Made by a program: the position numbers and the translations under genes
Source of the DNA: Salinimonas iocasae
Lineage (GTDB): Bacteria; Pseudomonadota; Gammaproteobacteria; Enterobacterales; Alteromonadaceae
Reading direction: 5' to 3'
Assembly: GCF_006228385.1 (NCBI RefSeq)
Contig: NZ_CP039853.1
Span: forward strand, 248,001-312,000
DNA: 64,000 nucleotides
In this document: piece after piece, positions 1 through 8,800 of the stretch
Position numbering within the stretch: position 1 is the first letter of the stretch
Layout: every line of letters begins with the position of its first letter
The notes under the pieces: generated by a model
Database searches by the model: none
The model's input: only the letters and a program-made list of their open reading frames with translations
Told to the model about the DNA's origin: nothing

Positions 1-2422
1 CAACGTCCTGCTTGTGATATCTTCGATAATCAATCTTGTACAGGCCAACTTCTGCTTCCATTTCTTTTAATGAATCTGGTCCCTTGTACATGTCAGTTGT
101 TAATACATGGTATGCCAAGGTATAAAAAAGCGTTGTGCGACGCTGCCCTTCAATTCCTCGCCCTTTAGTGACGTCATCTAGATCTAATGAAACAATCCTG
201 GATTGGCCTATGTCAAAAAGCGTTTCGCCCCCAAGAATTGGATAGGCATTAACAGCTGCACGAAGTTTTCTTGAAACGTAACTGGTTATCGGCTCTTGGC
301 TTAACGTTTTTGCATCTACAAATTCATCAGCAATCCGCGGATCCGAACAAAGTGAATTTAGATAGGGCACTGTAGGGACTGCGTATCGTTGCGCCAACGA
401 TGCAAGACGGGGCTCATCCTGAAGATAAAGGAAGTCTACAATGTCCCACCAGATTGGACGCTTTGCTTCTGATTCAAAACTGTATTTCTCTAAAGCTTCA
501 TCTACCTCTTCACATAAGCCTGGAACGTATGTATGAGCGTGAAGGCGTTCAGACAAACGCTTGTATGCCAAGTCAATAAGGCCATTTATCACATCCAGCG
601 TACCTTCAGGTGGCGCCGAACCATCATCTTGGGCAGTTAATGATGAGACCAAGTTTAATATTGTAGAGCGATGGCCAGAAAGTGGATAACGTAGACCAAG
701 TTGCGTATCCATGGGATTGATGCGATTTTCTTTCGTATTTTGAAGCCGGTAATATGCAGCTAGGTGCTGTTTGCTCAATGGAAGAAGAGATTTAACAAGC
801 TCAACAAATCCTTTGGAGCCGGGGCCAATATCTATCTGACGAATATAAGGTATTTCTTGGGCGTCAGGGTGCAATAAAAGAGAAAAATTATCACCCGCCA
901 GCTCAACTGTTTTACCAAATCCCATTGGCCCAACGATCATTTTTGTCCAGTGAGACTGTTTGGTTGAGTAGGGCTGCACTGGCATTATTTTGCCACGTAT
1001 GGAGCGCATAATACGCGAGCCTGACTCCCATACGCTTGCCGGCTGAGTAATGGGTAGCAAACTGATTGTATCGGACAAGGTATAGGGAAGCGGTTTTGCT
1101 GAGTTACCCCTGGTCAAGCCCGGGATACTTGATAGTACAGATTCAACAACATCACCTTCCGCTTGCGCGGATTCAGCATGCCCCCAAGACTGAAGGATTC
1201 GAGCTATTTGTTCACGCCGTTTTTTGGCTAGACTAACATCACCATCATACGCCCATGTGCAAATTGAAATCCTTAATTGAATAATTTCTTCACCGGCTTC
1301 ACGAAGAGCACGAAGCCGTTCAGATACTTCAATAATATGTTTGTTGTCTGGCGTACCACCCAATTTGTCGGTAATTCGAAGAAACGAAGCCATCGTCTCT
1401 TGAAATACCAACAAGCTTATTCCATCAGCTGACATATCAAACGTTATCCTGCAAGGTATGTCAGCTTTTTTTAATTCCCTGTACAGTATATTAAATGGTT
1501 TAGCTTTTTGCGGGGCAAATGAAACAGATAAGGGGGCATATACAGAGTCTCCGACTGTTGCTAAAGAGCTTTCGACAATCTCCATCTCACGAGACATTAT
1601 CTGATCGGCCAGTTTTGGTACGCCAACCATAGAAAAGTCCCCTTTGCGAGACTCAGGCAACTCCATACTATGGTTATCACCGGGCAATTGGACCTTATAG
1701 TTGAGGTCCGTCCATGCGCTATCATAGGCGAGGCGCATATCAAAAGTGATCTCATGGGTGTCCAGTAGGCGACAAAAAATATCATTATTGCGAAACATCT
1801 CTCGCAAATTGTCGAGCAACGTAAGATGCTTGTTCGCATAATATTCAGCACCGTTTGCGATAGACTGGCACTTAGTCATGAATGGCATGCCCTCAGCCTG
1901 ATTTAATTTTAGCTTTTGCAGCTCCTTGCTTTCAGTTGGTGTTAGGTTGCGCACTTTCGTTTGGACAACAATATAGTTGCGTTCACTGTGACAAAATGCT
2001 GCATTAGCTTGAATGTATTCATCAATAAGACTGGTATCTATTAATCCAAGATTCTTTGCTGTCTTTCTGGCATTGGCTCCGAATACTTGCTCCAACTCTT
2101 CCTCTGTTTTATCAGTATCCATCGAGAAAGAGTGCATAATGCGGTGAGTACCATTGCCCAGATAAGCTTTAAATTCAGCTTCTATCGAAAGTACCAGCTC
2201 ATCCAGCTTATCAGCGCCAACGACTTGCCTGGAGCCATCAATACGTATCGCTGATATAAGTGAACCATCATCTTGTATCAAACAGTGCTTTCCAAAAACG
2301 GTATCAAGTGACACATGGTCTTTAGGGCTTTGTTTAAGCAGTTTTGACGATACTATCTGGGCAAGTGTTTCCCACGTAGAGAGTGCGCGTTCCGCGAACG
2401 TATTAGGGTGGTTATACAACAT
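1..2422 (-). CDS. dotO: DotO/IcmB (TraU-type) T4BSS ATPase, C-terminus cut off by window edge
   Basis: An open frame of about 807 codons runs from ATG at 2422 to the left edge without a stop. A P-loop GPMGFGKT is visible near residues 497-504, followed by a hydrophilic ATPase-like stretch. DotO/IcmB is the VirB4-like cytoplasmic ATPase that powers type IVB secretion at the inner membrane; the Legionella protein is about 1000 residues, so roughly the last 200, including Walker B, are outside the window. It starts 21 nt after dotN with an AAGAGA ribosome site, as last gene of the dotJ-dotO operon. The gene order icmJ-icmB is the one found in Legionella. The assignment rests on the P-loop, the length and the synteny. 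Confidence 0.88.
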   Translation of the reverse strand, partial: MLYNHPNTFAERALSTWETLAQIVSSKLLKQSPKDHVSLDTVFGKHCLIQDDGSLISAIRIDGSRQVVGADKLDELVLSIEAEFKAYLGNGTHRIMHSFSMDTDKTEEELEQVFGANARKTAKNLGLIDTSLIDEYIQANAAFCHSERNYIVVQTKVRNLTPTESKELQKLKLNQAEGMPFMTKCQSIANGAEYYANKHLTLLDNLREMFRNNDIFCRLLDTHEITFDMRLAYDSAWTDLNYKVQLPGDNHSMELPESRKGDFSMVGVPKLADQIMSREMEIVESSLATVGDSVYAPLSVSFAPQKAKPFNILYRELKKADIPCRITFDMSADGISLLVFQETMASFLRITDKLGGTPDNKHIIEVSERLRALREAGEEIIQLRISICTWAYDGDVSLAKKRREQIARILQSWGHAESAQAEGDVVESVLSSIPGLTRGNSAKPLPYTLSDTISLLPITQPASVWESGSRIMRSIRGKIMPVQPYSTKQSHWTKMIVGPMGFGKTVELAGDNFSLLLHPDAQEIPYIRQIDIGPGSKGFVELVKSLLPLSKQHLAAYYRLQNTKENRINPMDTQLGLRYPLSGHRSTILNLVSSLTAQDDGSAPPEGTLDVINGLIDLAYKRLSERLHAHTYVPGLCEEVDEALEKYSFESEAKRPIWWDIVDFLYLQDEPRLASLAQRYAVPTVPYLNSLCSDPRIADEFVDAKTLSQEPITSYVSRKLRAAVNAYPILGGETLFDIGQSRIVSLDLDDVTKGRGIEGQRRTTLFYTLAYHVLTTDMYKGPDSLKEMEAEVGLYKIDYRRYHKQDV

Positions 2423-2443
2423 GAAAGGTTCTCTTGAAATAGA

Positions 2444-3040
2444 TTACACAGGCTTTGCAAAGTAGTCAGGATTAGTCCGGTACCAATACTGAAAAACATG
2501 ACGATAAGTGGCTCGGGAAGGAAAATAACGAAGGTGCTCAAATATTTTTGATGCTTCAGCCTCAAAATTACGACGCACGCTTTTTAATGCATTAACTGTC
2601 TGCTGAGTTGAGCCTTCATCCACCATAAACAGGTAGTCTTTTTTAGTGGCCTGCATTCGCTGAAATTTCGTTTGAACTGCATTAGCCTCATGCTGATATG
2701 GAAGTTCTTCAATTATCGCAGTATTTAGAATGCGAGCGGCATTGCTCAACTGCCCCTGAGTTATGTCAGGGGCGTGTAGAATTAAACCATGATTTGTTGT
2801 GCCATTTACTGCTCTGCCCAAACGTAGCGCTGAACTGCAAAGCGCACAAAATACTGTGGGCCTGTCCTTAAAAACTATCACTTCCATATAGCCACTTACG
2901 ACCTCTGGTGATGATTTTGAAACAAAACCACAGCAAGCACACGTAAATTCAGATTCGTTTAAAATTTCCCATTCACGCCGGGTTACCTGATAATTCAGGC
3001 TCTCCGGCATTGTAGGGCGATCTGGAAGATTTAAAATCAC
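2444..3040 (-). CDS. dotN: DotN/IcmJ (TraT-type) zinc-binding T4BSS protein
   Basis: 198 residues. Two CxxC pairs, CACC (about residues 34-37) and CALC (about 66-69), flank a beta-rich stretch, giving a four-Cys zinc site like that of IcmJ/DotN, an HNH-like subunit of the coupling-protein complex. Family length is about 200 residues. It sits between dotP and dotO, as icmJ does between icmD and icmB in Legionella. The start is uncertain: GTG at 3040 lies 9 nt after the dotP stop, and an ATG follows at 3010; neither has a strong ribosome site. In Legionella DotN binds the DotL coupling protein; that role here is inferred. Confidence 0.82.
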   Translation of the reverse strand: MILNLPDRPTMPESLNYQVTRREWEILNESEFTCACCGFVSKSSPEVVSGYMEVIVFKDRPTVFCALCSSALRLGRAVNGTTNHGLILHAPDITQGQLSNAARILNTAIIEELPYQHEANAVQTKFQRMQATKKDYLFMVDEGSTQQTVNALKSVRRNFEAEASKIFEHLRYFPSRATYRHVFQYWYRTNPDYFAKPV

Positions 3041-3049
3041 CGGTTCAAG

Positions 3050-3424
3050 CTACCGTGACTGTTCGATGAGCGTTTTTGTTTGTCTAACCTCTTCACTACT
3101 ACCGAAAAACTGAGAATTAACCGCGAGTATAATTCCAAAAGTGCCGGCCAGAAGTCCGCCCCCACCAATTTTTCTCCAATGGCTTCCACTGCTTTCCTGA
3201 CCGTTTCTACCTTGGACTAATCCAATAATTCCTGCAGCAGCAGTTAATATTCCAATAATAAGCAATGCAATTTGGATTGCTTTCCATACACCTAAACCAC
3301 CAGCGCTGGCGTTATCTCCCATACAGCCGATGTCACAATCGTTATTGGCCTGGGCTACAGTTGTAAACATAAAAAGTAAAACTGAGGATGTTACTCGCTT
3401 CATTGTTTTAGAACTTACTGTCAT
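3050..3424 (-). CDS. dotP: DotP/IcmD (TraR-type) small inner-membrane T4BSS protein
   Basis: 124 residues: an N-terminal signal-like segment ending in AQA, a short Cys-containing stretch (CDIGC), then two hydrophobic segments (about 48-68 and 86-105) separated by a Gly-rich loop. Size, topology and position between dotE and dotN match IcmD/DotP. An AAGGG ribosome site precedes ATG 3424, with a second possible ATG seven codons in. The family is recognised mainly by synteny and topology because the proteins are short and divergent. Confidence 0.78.
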   Translation of the reverse strand: MTVSSKTMKRVTSSVLLFMFTTVAQANNDCDIGCMGDNASAGGLGVWKAIQIALLIIGILTAAAGIIGLVQGRNGQESSGSHWRKIGGGGLLAGTFGIILAVNSQFFGSSEEVRQTKTLIEQSR

Positions 3425-3477
3425 TTTTTTACTACCCTTTTTTAAATTAAATAAAAAACACAGAGATATTAGTTGCG

Positions 3478-4020
3478 TTAAAAAGTTAGATATTCAGTAC
3501 CGTATCGCCCCTGACCAAGAGTCATTGATAAAGCATCTACGAAGTAAGGAAAGGCAACACAGCAACCAGCCAACCCCCATAGGACCAACGCTTCACTTAC
3601 CCATTTTTCTCGACGGTTATGGGCACCTGTAGCACCAACATAGATAGCTTTGGCAACCAGAACCCACGCAAAAAAAGTGATATAGGTGGTGATTGCGTAC
3701 AGGCCCACCCGAAAGTCATCATTGGATGCATAAGGTGAATAAGACTGAAGAATTACCGGATTGGTTGAACGCCTGAAAAGCGTATAACTGGCCACATTCA
3801 AAACCGTCCCAAGAGACAGCATCAATGGCCCCAAAAAAATCATGAAATAGCAACTACCAGGTGCTGACTGCTGTGCCTTATTACTTTGTATTAATAGCGT
3901 TACACCTTTAGATGTAACTATAAGACCGGTAATAGCGCTAAAGACAACAACTGCGCTGTACAGGCCTGGAAGAGCCCTAGCGATAGAGTGAAGCACTTGT
4001 AAAGCGGCAGAGTAATCCAT
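3478..4020 (-). CDS. dotE: DotE/IcmC (TraQ-type) inner-membrane T4BSS protein
   Basis: 180 residues with about four hydrophobic segments (roughly 15-40, 55-75, 107-130, 145-165), typical of IcmC/DotE, a polytopic inner-membrane component related to DotP and DotV. It begins 3 nt after the dotF stop and is followed 53 nt later by dotP, the order icmG-icmC-icmD of Legionella. No catalytic motif is expected. Assigned by topology and synteny. Confidence 0.78.
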   Translation of the reverse strand: MDYSAALQVLHSIARALPGLYSAVVVFSAITGLIVTSKGVTLLIQSNKAQQSAPGSCYFMIFLGPLMLSLGTVLNVASYTLFRRSTNPVILQSYSPYASNDDFRVGLYAITTYITFFAWVLVAKAIYVGATGAHNRREKWVSEALVLWGLAGCCVAFPYFVDALSMTLGQGRYGTEYLTF

Positions 4021-4023
4021 TTC

Positions 4024-4968
4024 TTAGCCTCGTTTGAGCAAGCAGCTACCGGCTTTGATCGAATTTGTTTGGGCGCTCATCACTGTTACCTGGCCGCAAT
4101 TTGGCACATCGACACCGGGTTTAACTCTAAGCTTTTGGCCAGTTACGGTATTTACGATAAAGCCAAGTTTGGCGTTGAAGTTAACTAGCTTTATAACCCA
4201 TGGGGATTTCTCAACAGCAGGCTTACCTTCACCTTTGAATCGACGTGCATGAGTCGGCTCTTTGTCTTTTGCAGTGTCAGGTTCTGAGCTTAATTTCCAC
4301 TCTTCCAGAGCCTTGGTACGATTAGCCAGCCAACCGTAATTTTTTGTATTTGTATCAACATCAGTAGCAATCTTTGATAAAGAACCTGTGACTGTAACCA
4401 GCTTTTCTTTTACATCTTCAATCCCAGCACTTGGACCGCTTGTTGCTATCATCAACACCTCTTGTTCCAATGCATCGACACGCTGAAGTAATTGGCTGAG
4501 ATTTTCATTAAGGCGCTGTACTGATGCTTTATTTAGCTCTCCTGCCTGTAATGCTGCCTCAGCTGATTGTTTGAGATCAGTTGTTTGATTCCGGTTATTA
4601 ATATTGACTGTTTGCGCAAGTTCTTTTACTGAATCTGTTTGGGCTTGTAGCGAAGCAAGCTTTTGCTCAAGTAGGTTCTGCCGATTACTATTGTCTTTGA
4701 ATCCCGGCAAAGACAAATTCGAGACAGCCTCATAAAATTTATCTGGCCCCATTGCTGTAACAGTTGCCCCAATTCCAATTGCAACAACTGCAGAGCCAAC
4801 AATGTACTTGCTTTTATACCAAGCTGACTGGCTGCGTTTAACTGATTTGGTCTTATCGACTATCTGTTCACGCGCTTTGTCGTTTTGCTCGTTCGGAAAA
4901 GGTGTTACTGATGCAAGACCATCGTTCTCTTCTGATGCAAAATCTGGATTAAATTGTTCTGCGCTCAC
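4024..4968 (-). CDS. dotF: DotF/IcmG (TraP-type) T4BSS inner-membrane protein
   Basis: 314 residues read from GTG 4968: an acidic cytoplasmic N-terminus, one membrane segment (about 53-72), a long coiled-coil region (about 95-215) and a folded C-terminal domain with a Cys pair (PNCGQ and GSCLL). This is the bitopic DotF/IcmG plan, a periplasmic component linking the DotG channel to the outer-membrane complex. It is separated from dotG by a non-Legionella gene and two hairpins, and has its own copy of the shared tra motif 85 nt upstream, so it probably starts a separate transcript for dotF-E-P-N-O. Confidence 0.82.
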   Translation of the reverse strand: MSAEQFNPDFASEENDGLASVTPFPNEQNDKAREQIVDKTKSVKRSQSAWYKSKYIVGSAVVAIGIGATVTAMGPDKFYEAVSNLSLPGFKDNSNRQNLLEQKLASLQAQTDSVKELAQTVNINNRNQTTDLKQSAEAALQAGELNKASVQRLNENLSQLLQRVDALEQEVLMIATSGPSAGIEDVKEKLVTVTGSLSKIATDVDTNTKNYGWLANRTKALEEWKLSSEPDTAKDKEPTHARRFKGEGKPAVEKSPWVIKLVNFNAKLGFIVNTVTGQKLRVKPGVDVPNCGQVTVMSAQTNSIKAGSCLLKRG

Positions 4969-5027
4969 TGCGTGTGCCCCGGTATTTAACTGATGTGGCT
5001 TAAGTTAAACACTCGCTCGGGCGCTCT

Positions 5028-5057
5028 CAATGAAATAAGGTCAATAAATCGGGAAAC
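5028..5057 (-). promoter_or_regulatory. shared tra motif copy A, upstream of dotF
   Basis: On the minus strand this reads CCCGATTTAT, five bases, then TTATTTCATTG. The first C (5053) is 85 nt before the dotF GTG. The CCCGAT and TTATTTCATTG parts recur in the copy before position 29373, 24 kb away. It may be a promoter element or regulator site; the function is inferred from recurrence. Confidence 0.7.
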
Positions 5058-5243
5058 TTAGAATTAATACTTTCGGGCTTTACGTGAAGAGGAAGCAGAT
5101 GGGGGGGGCTGGCTAGCTTAGATATCACCATCACTGCTAATGAGCGAGCCAATAGGATATCTCAAGGTACTGTTCTCTCAATATCAGAAAATGGATGGAA
5201 GGGCTGTTGAAAATGTTTCCCTTCCCCCAATATTTTTTGAAAC

Positions 5244-5678
5244 CTAATGCATAGGGTTTTGTTCTTTAAGTTGCTGCCGGTCAAGGTATGGTGTGTTGTC
5301 GTTTGATGGCGGTGGCGTGGGGGGAATCGGCCTATTCAAATGATGTATTTTGTCTAATACAATTCCGCTGATCAGTGAACCACCGGGTCGCTTCTGTTTA
5401 TCATACTCCAGAATTGAAAAATAAAGCTTGCGCTTGCCGTTTCCTTGAATAAAACCTAAAACGTCTGAAACTTCACTTCTTAGTTTTTCATACCTACCGA
5501 GATGCTCAGAACTTTCTTTTTTCAACTTCGCTACTGACTCGTTATAGTTTTTTGCAGCTTTCAAACTTAATTCAGTCTCCGTTTTGATTCGAGAGACTTT
5601 TCTATTAAGGCGATTGATATGTATAAATGAAACTATCAGTAAGAAAACAGCTGTAAAAATAATTGCTAGTAGATACAT
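5244..5678 (-). CDS. single-pass membrane coiled-coil protein, unknown
   Basis: 144 residues: one N-terminal membrane segment (about 2-20), a charged coiled-coil region (about 25-75), then a Pro-rich tail (PIPPTPPP near 117-124). I do not recognise the family. It is inserted between dotG and dotF, where Legionella has no gene, and is separated from dotG by two stem-loops. The layout suggests an inner-membrane accessory subunit with a periplasmic or cytoplasmic coiled coil, but no function can be assigned. Confidence 0.7.
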   Translation of the reverse strand: MYLLAIIFTAVFLLIVSFIHINRLNRKVSRIKTETELSLKAAKNYNESVAKLKKESSEHLGRYEKLRSEVSDVLGFIQGNGKRKLYFSILEYDKQKRPGGSLISGIVLDKIHHLNRPIPPTPPPSNDNTPYLDRQQLKEQNPMH

Positions 5679-5821
5679 TTCGGATGGTTTGGCTATATCA
5701 GGTTATAAATAAATTTATCATTAAGCCTACACCGTGGCTAGCAACGATATGTCTCTGAAATCTAACTCAGTTATTATCCTGTAGCTGTTACTAATTATGC
5801 TGTGAAGCTTTAGCCTGGTCG

Positions 5822-5885
5822 AGCAGAGCTATATGAAATATTACAGCTCTGCTTACAGTAGCCATAATGTGATTGTCATTATGGC
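5822..5885 (-). terminator. tandem stem-loops downstream of dotG
   Basis: Two perfect 9-bp stems: AGCAGAGCT (5822-5830) with AGCTCTGCT (5845-5853), and GCCATAATG (5861-5869) with CATTATGGC (5877-5885). They lie just after the dotG stop. Neither has a T-run, so they may be attenuators or 3'-end protectors that lower expression of the genes after dotG rather than full terminators. Confidence 0.55.
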
Positions 5886-5898
5886 TTCAGACTTACAG

Positions 5899-8800
5899 TT
5901 AATGCTGAGTAGGCAAATCTTTATCTGTAATGTGAGTAAAGATTTTCATTACCATTTCAGTATTTTGAGGAATTTTCACAGTTACCGGTCGATTCACCCG
6001 TTCTGCCAGTGACGGTAACAGCGCCCGACCAACTTCCCCAACCCCTTGTAATGCAATCTCCGCATAATTTAACCCTTCAACGATTGTCGTTGTTGAAGTG
6101 CTCCCTGGGATACTATCTGTAATTTGAGTACGATCCTGAGAGTTCGCAATACCGTCTGCAACTCCGGTTCCAAATGACGCAAGGAATACGCCCCCAAACC
6201 GATACCAGAAGTGGTCATCTACTTCTGCGGCCATACCGGCAGATGCCGTGGAAGGGTCTAACGCCAGCCCTTCAGTACTGAAACATTTTAATTCCAAAGG
6301 GCAAATCTGATTAAATTTAAGAACGGCATTGTCGTAAACCAAATCTACGATTGCGTATGCTTTGGCCAGATGTAATGGATGCTCTGGAAAAGGCATATGT
6401 ATCTCAACTTCGAGCCGATCGTTGAAATCAGTATTAAGGGCATGGGTAGTCACAACAAAGTATGTTGAGCCTGTAGGCTCCACAATTTGTGACTGGGGTC
6501 CAACACTTTCAGTTCCAGTGTTGCTGTCACTCCCGACAGGACTCACCTGAGTACTTCCTTGAGAAGATATCCCCGGGGCTTTAGCGACAGTAACCTCGGT
6601 AGGCTTATATTTCGGTATTATATTTTTTTCATAACTTTTAGCTGTTTTTTCCATTGCGGTTATATAACCAGCCACCCGAGCACCAAACCGGCTTCTGGCG
6701 GCTTGGTCTACTGCACTTAATTTAATCTTTCCATCATCTGTTTGCGTGTCTTCAGCTTGTTTGGCTGAATCATTGTTTTCCTCTTTATCCTTCAAAGATA
6801 CGCCTGAAGATTCATTTTTCTTAGCCGGCTCCTCTGGTAGAGATGGGGGGGTGATTTTATTATCAGGCTCTTTGACTAAGCCATCATCAGATAATAAGTC
6901 TAGGTTGCCCAGCGTTACCGGCTTTTCATCGATAATAATACTATCGCCATTTGCACCAACGACTTGTCCTTGGCCATCAAGGCGTAACCGCTGGCCTCTG
7001 TATCTTATGGGTCGGTTTAGTCTATCCACCAGCTGATTAGTCCCATCTACATAAACATGTTCACCGTCGCGCAAAACGGGTTTGCCGTTTTCATCAACTA
7101 CTAACCCTTCAACTGACTTGTAATATTCAGTACCAGGTATTTTAGTAAGCTGCTTAGACCCGGCCAAAAGCTTTCCATTGGCCCCCAAAGCGACACCTTG
7201 AGCATTTACCGGTGTTACACCGCTCGCTTTTTTTCCATCTTTAGTTATAAACTCACCAGCTTCGCTTAAATACAGTGAGTTACCACGAGGGTCGCGCAGC
7301 GGGTTACCGTCCTCATCAATTAAACGACCTGTTTCAGGGTCAATTTCAATAGCTTTACCTTTATATTTGAAAGGCTTCCCCTCTTTATCAAGAAGCTTTC
7401 CATCGCGTGTAATATACACATCAGATTCACCGATCTTCTTCATCGCAGAGGTAACCGGTTTACCGTTACCAAATAATAAACGCCCGTCACCATCTGCAAA
7501 GATAGCCTCTTTAACTGGCGTTCCATCCTCAGTAATGATCTCACCCTTATCATTCAAGAATAAAGGGTTACCTTTTGAGTCAGTGACTATGTTTCCATCT
7601 TCATCGTAAATTCGGCCGTCAGCACCTACTCTGACGTTTTTATCTTTGTAAGTGAGAGGCTTGCCATTCTTATCAAGAATGTATCCATCTTCGGTTCTTA
7701 TAAAGCCGCTTTTATAGCTGCGGCCTAAAGGGTTTACTGCCTCAAATCCACCATTGGCTATTATTGAAAGTGCGCCTTCATCCCATGGCGATATCGCTTT
7801 TTTCCCTGTTTTATCTTTTAGGCGCATGTTTTCATCAAGAAACAGTTCACGACCATCATGCCCTTTAACTGCCTCACCATTTGCGTAAACCAAAGCGCCA
7901 TCCGGGCGACGGTAAACCTGCTTTCCATTATGGGTAATTGGTTTTCCATTTAAAGTAACCAGCTCTTTAGGCACTGACGCTGATTTGTGATTACCCGAGC
8001 CATTAGTAGGATTCGTCAGTTGATCGTTTATTGCTTTATCAGCCACTCCAAACTCATTCTGTACCGTTCCGTCAGGAGCAACCGTTAGCAAAGAACCAGA
8101 TTCATCTCGCAGCTGATTCCCATTTTCATCCAAAAGAATATTGCCTTTGCGAAACACCGGCTTTCCATTTCGGTAAACCTGTTTACCATCTGGACCTAAT
8201 AACGGCTTAATAACATCAAACTGCTCTGTCTTAGGATCAACTTTTCCGCTTTTGGTGCTAAACCCTTGCATGGCTGATAGCTCACCATTTTCATCAACAA
8301 TGAATCCTTGCTCGTTTAATCGAAGTGGACCACCATTCTCATCAAAAATTGGATTACCTTCTGCATCAAAGAGCTGGCCATTCACCCCCTCAAACACAGC
8401 TTTATTTTTATAAAAAAGCTGCTCACCAGCTTTGCTGAGCACTGGCTTACGAGCATTTTTGTCCATCATCATTTCGCCAGTAGAAGATAAGACCACGCCT
8501 TCACTTGATGTTAAATCAACGCCAATCTGTGCCAGTTTGTTATCTTTGGTCACAAACCGTCCCAACTCATCAATATAGAGCTGATTGCCATCTTTATCTG
8601 TCACCTGCACCAAATCGTACGTGCGTAAACCAATGAGTTTATTTGGAAGGTAAGTATTAAAGTCGAGAAACATGTCCTTGTGTTTAAATAGCAGAGGTTT
8701 TCCACCTACAGAGGCCAGTAATCCATCACTTGAAATAAAAACATCAGATGTGCCCTTTTGTGAAAGCTTCCCAGGTCGGGAAAGCAGGTGCCCATTACGG

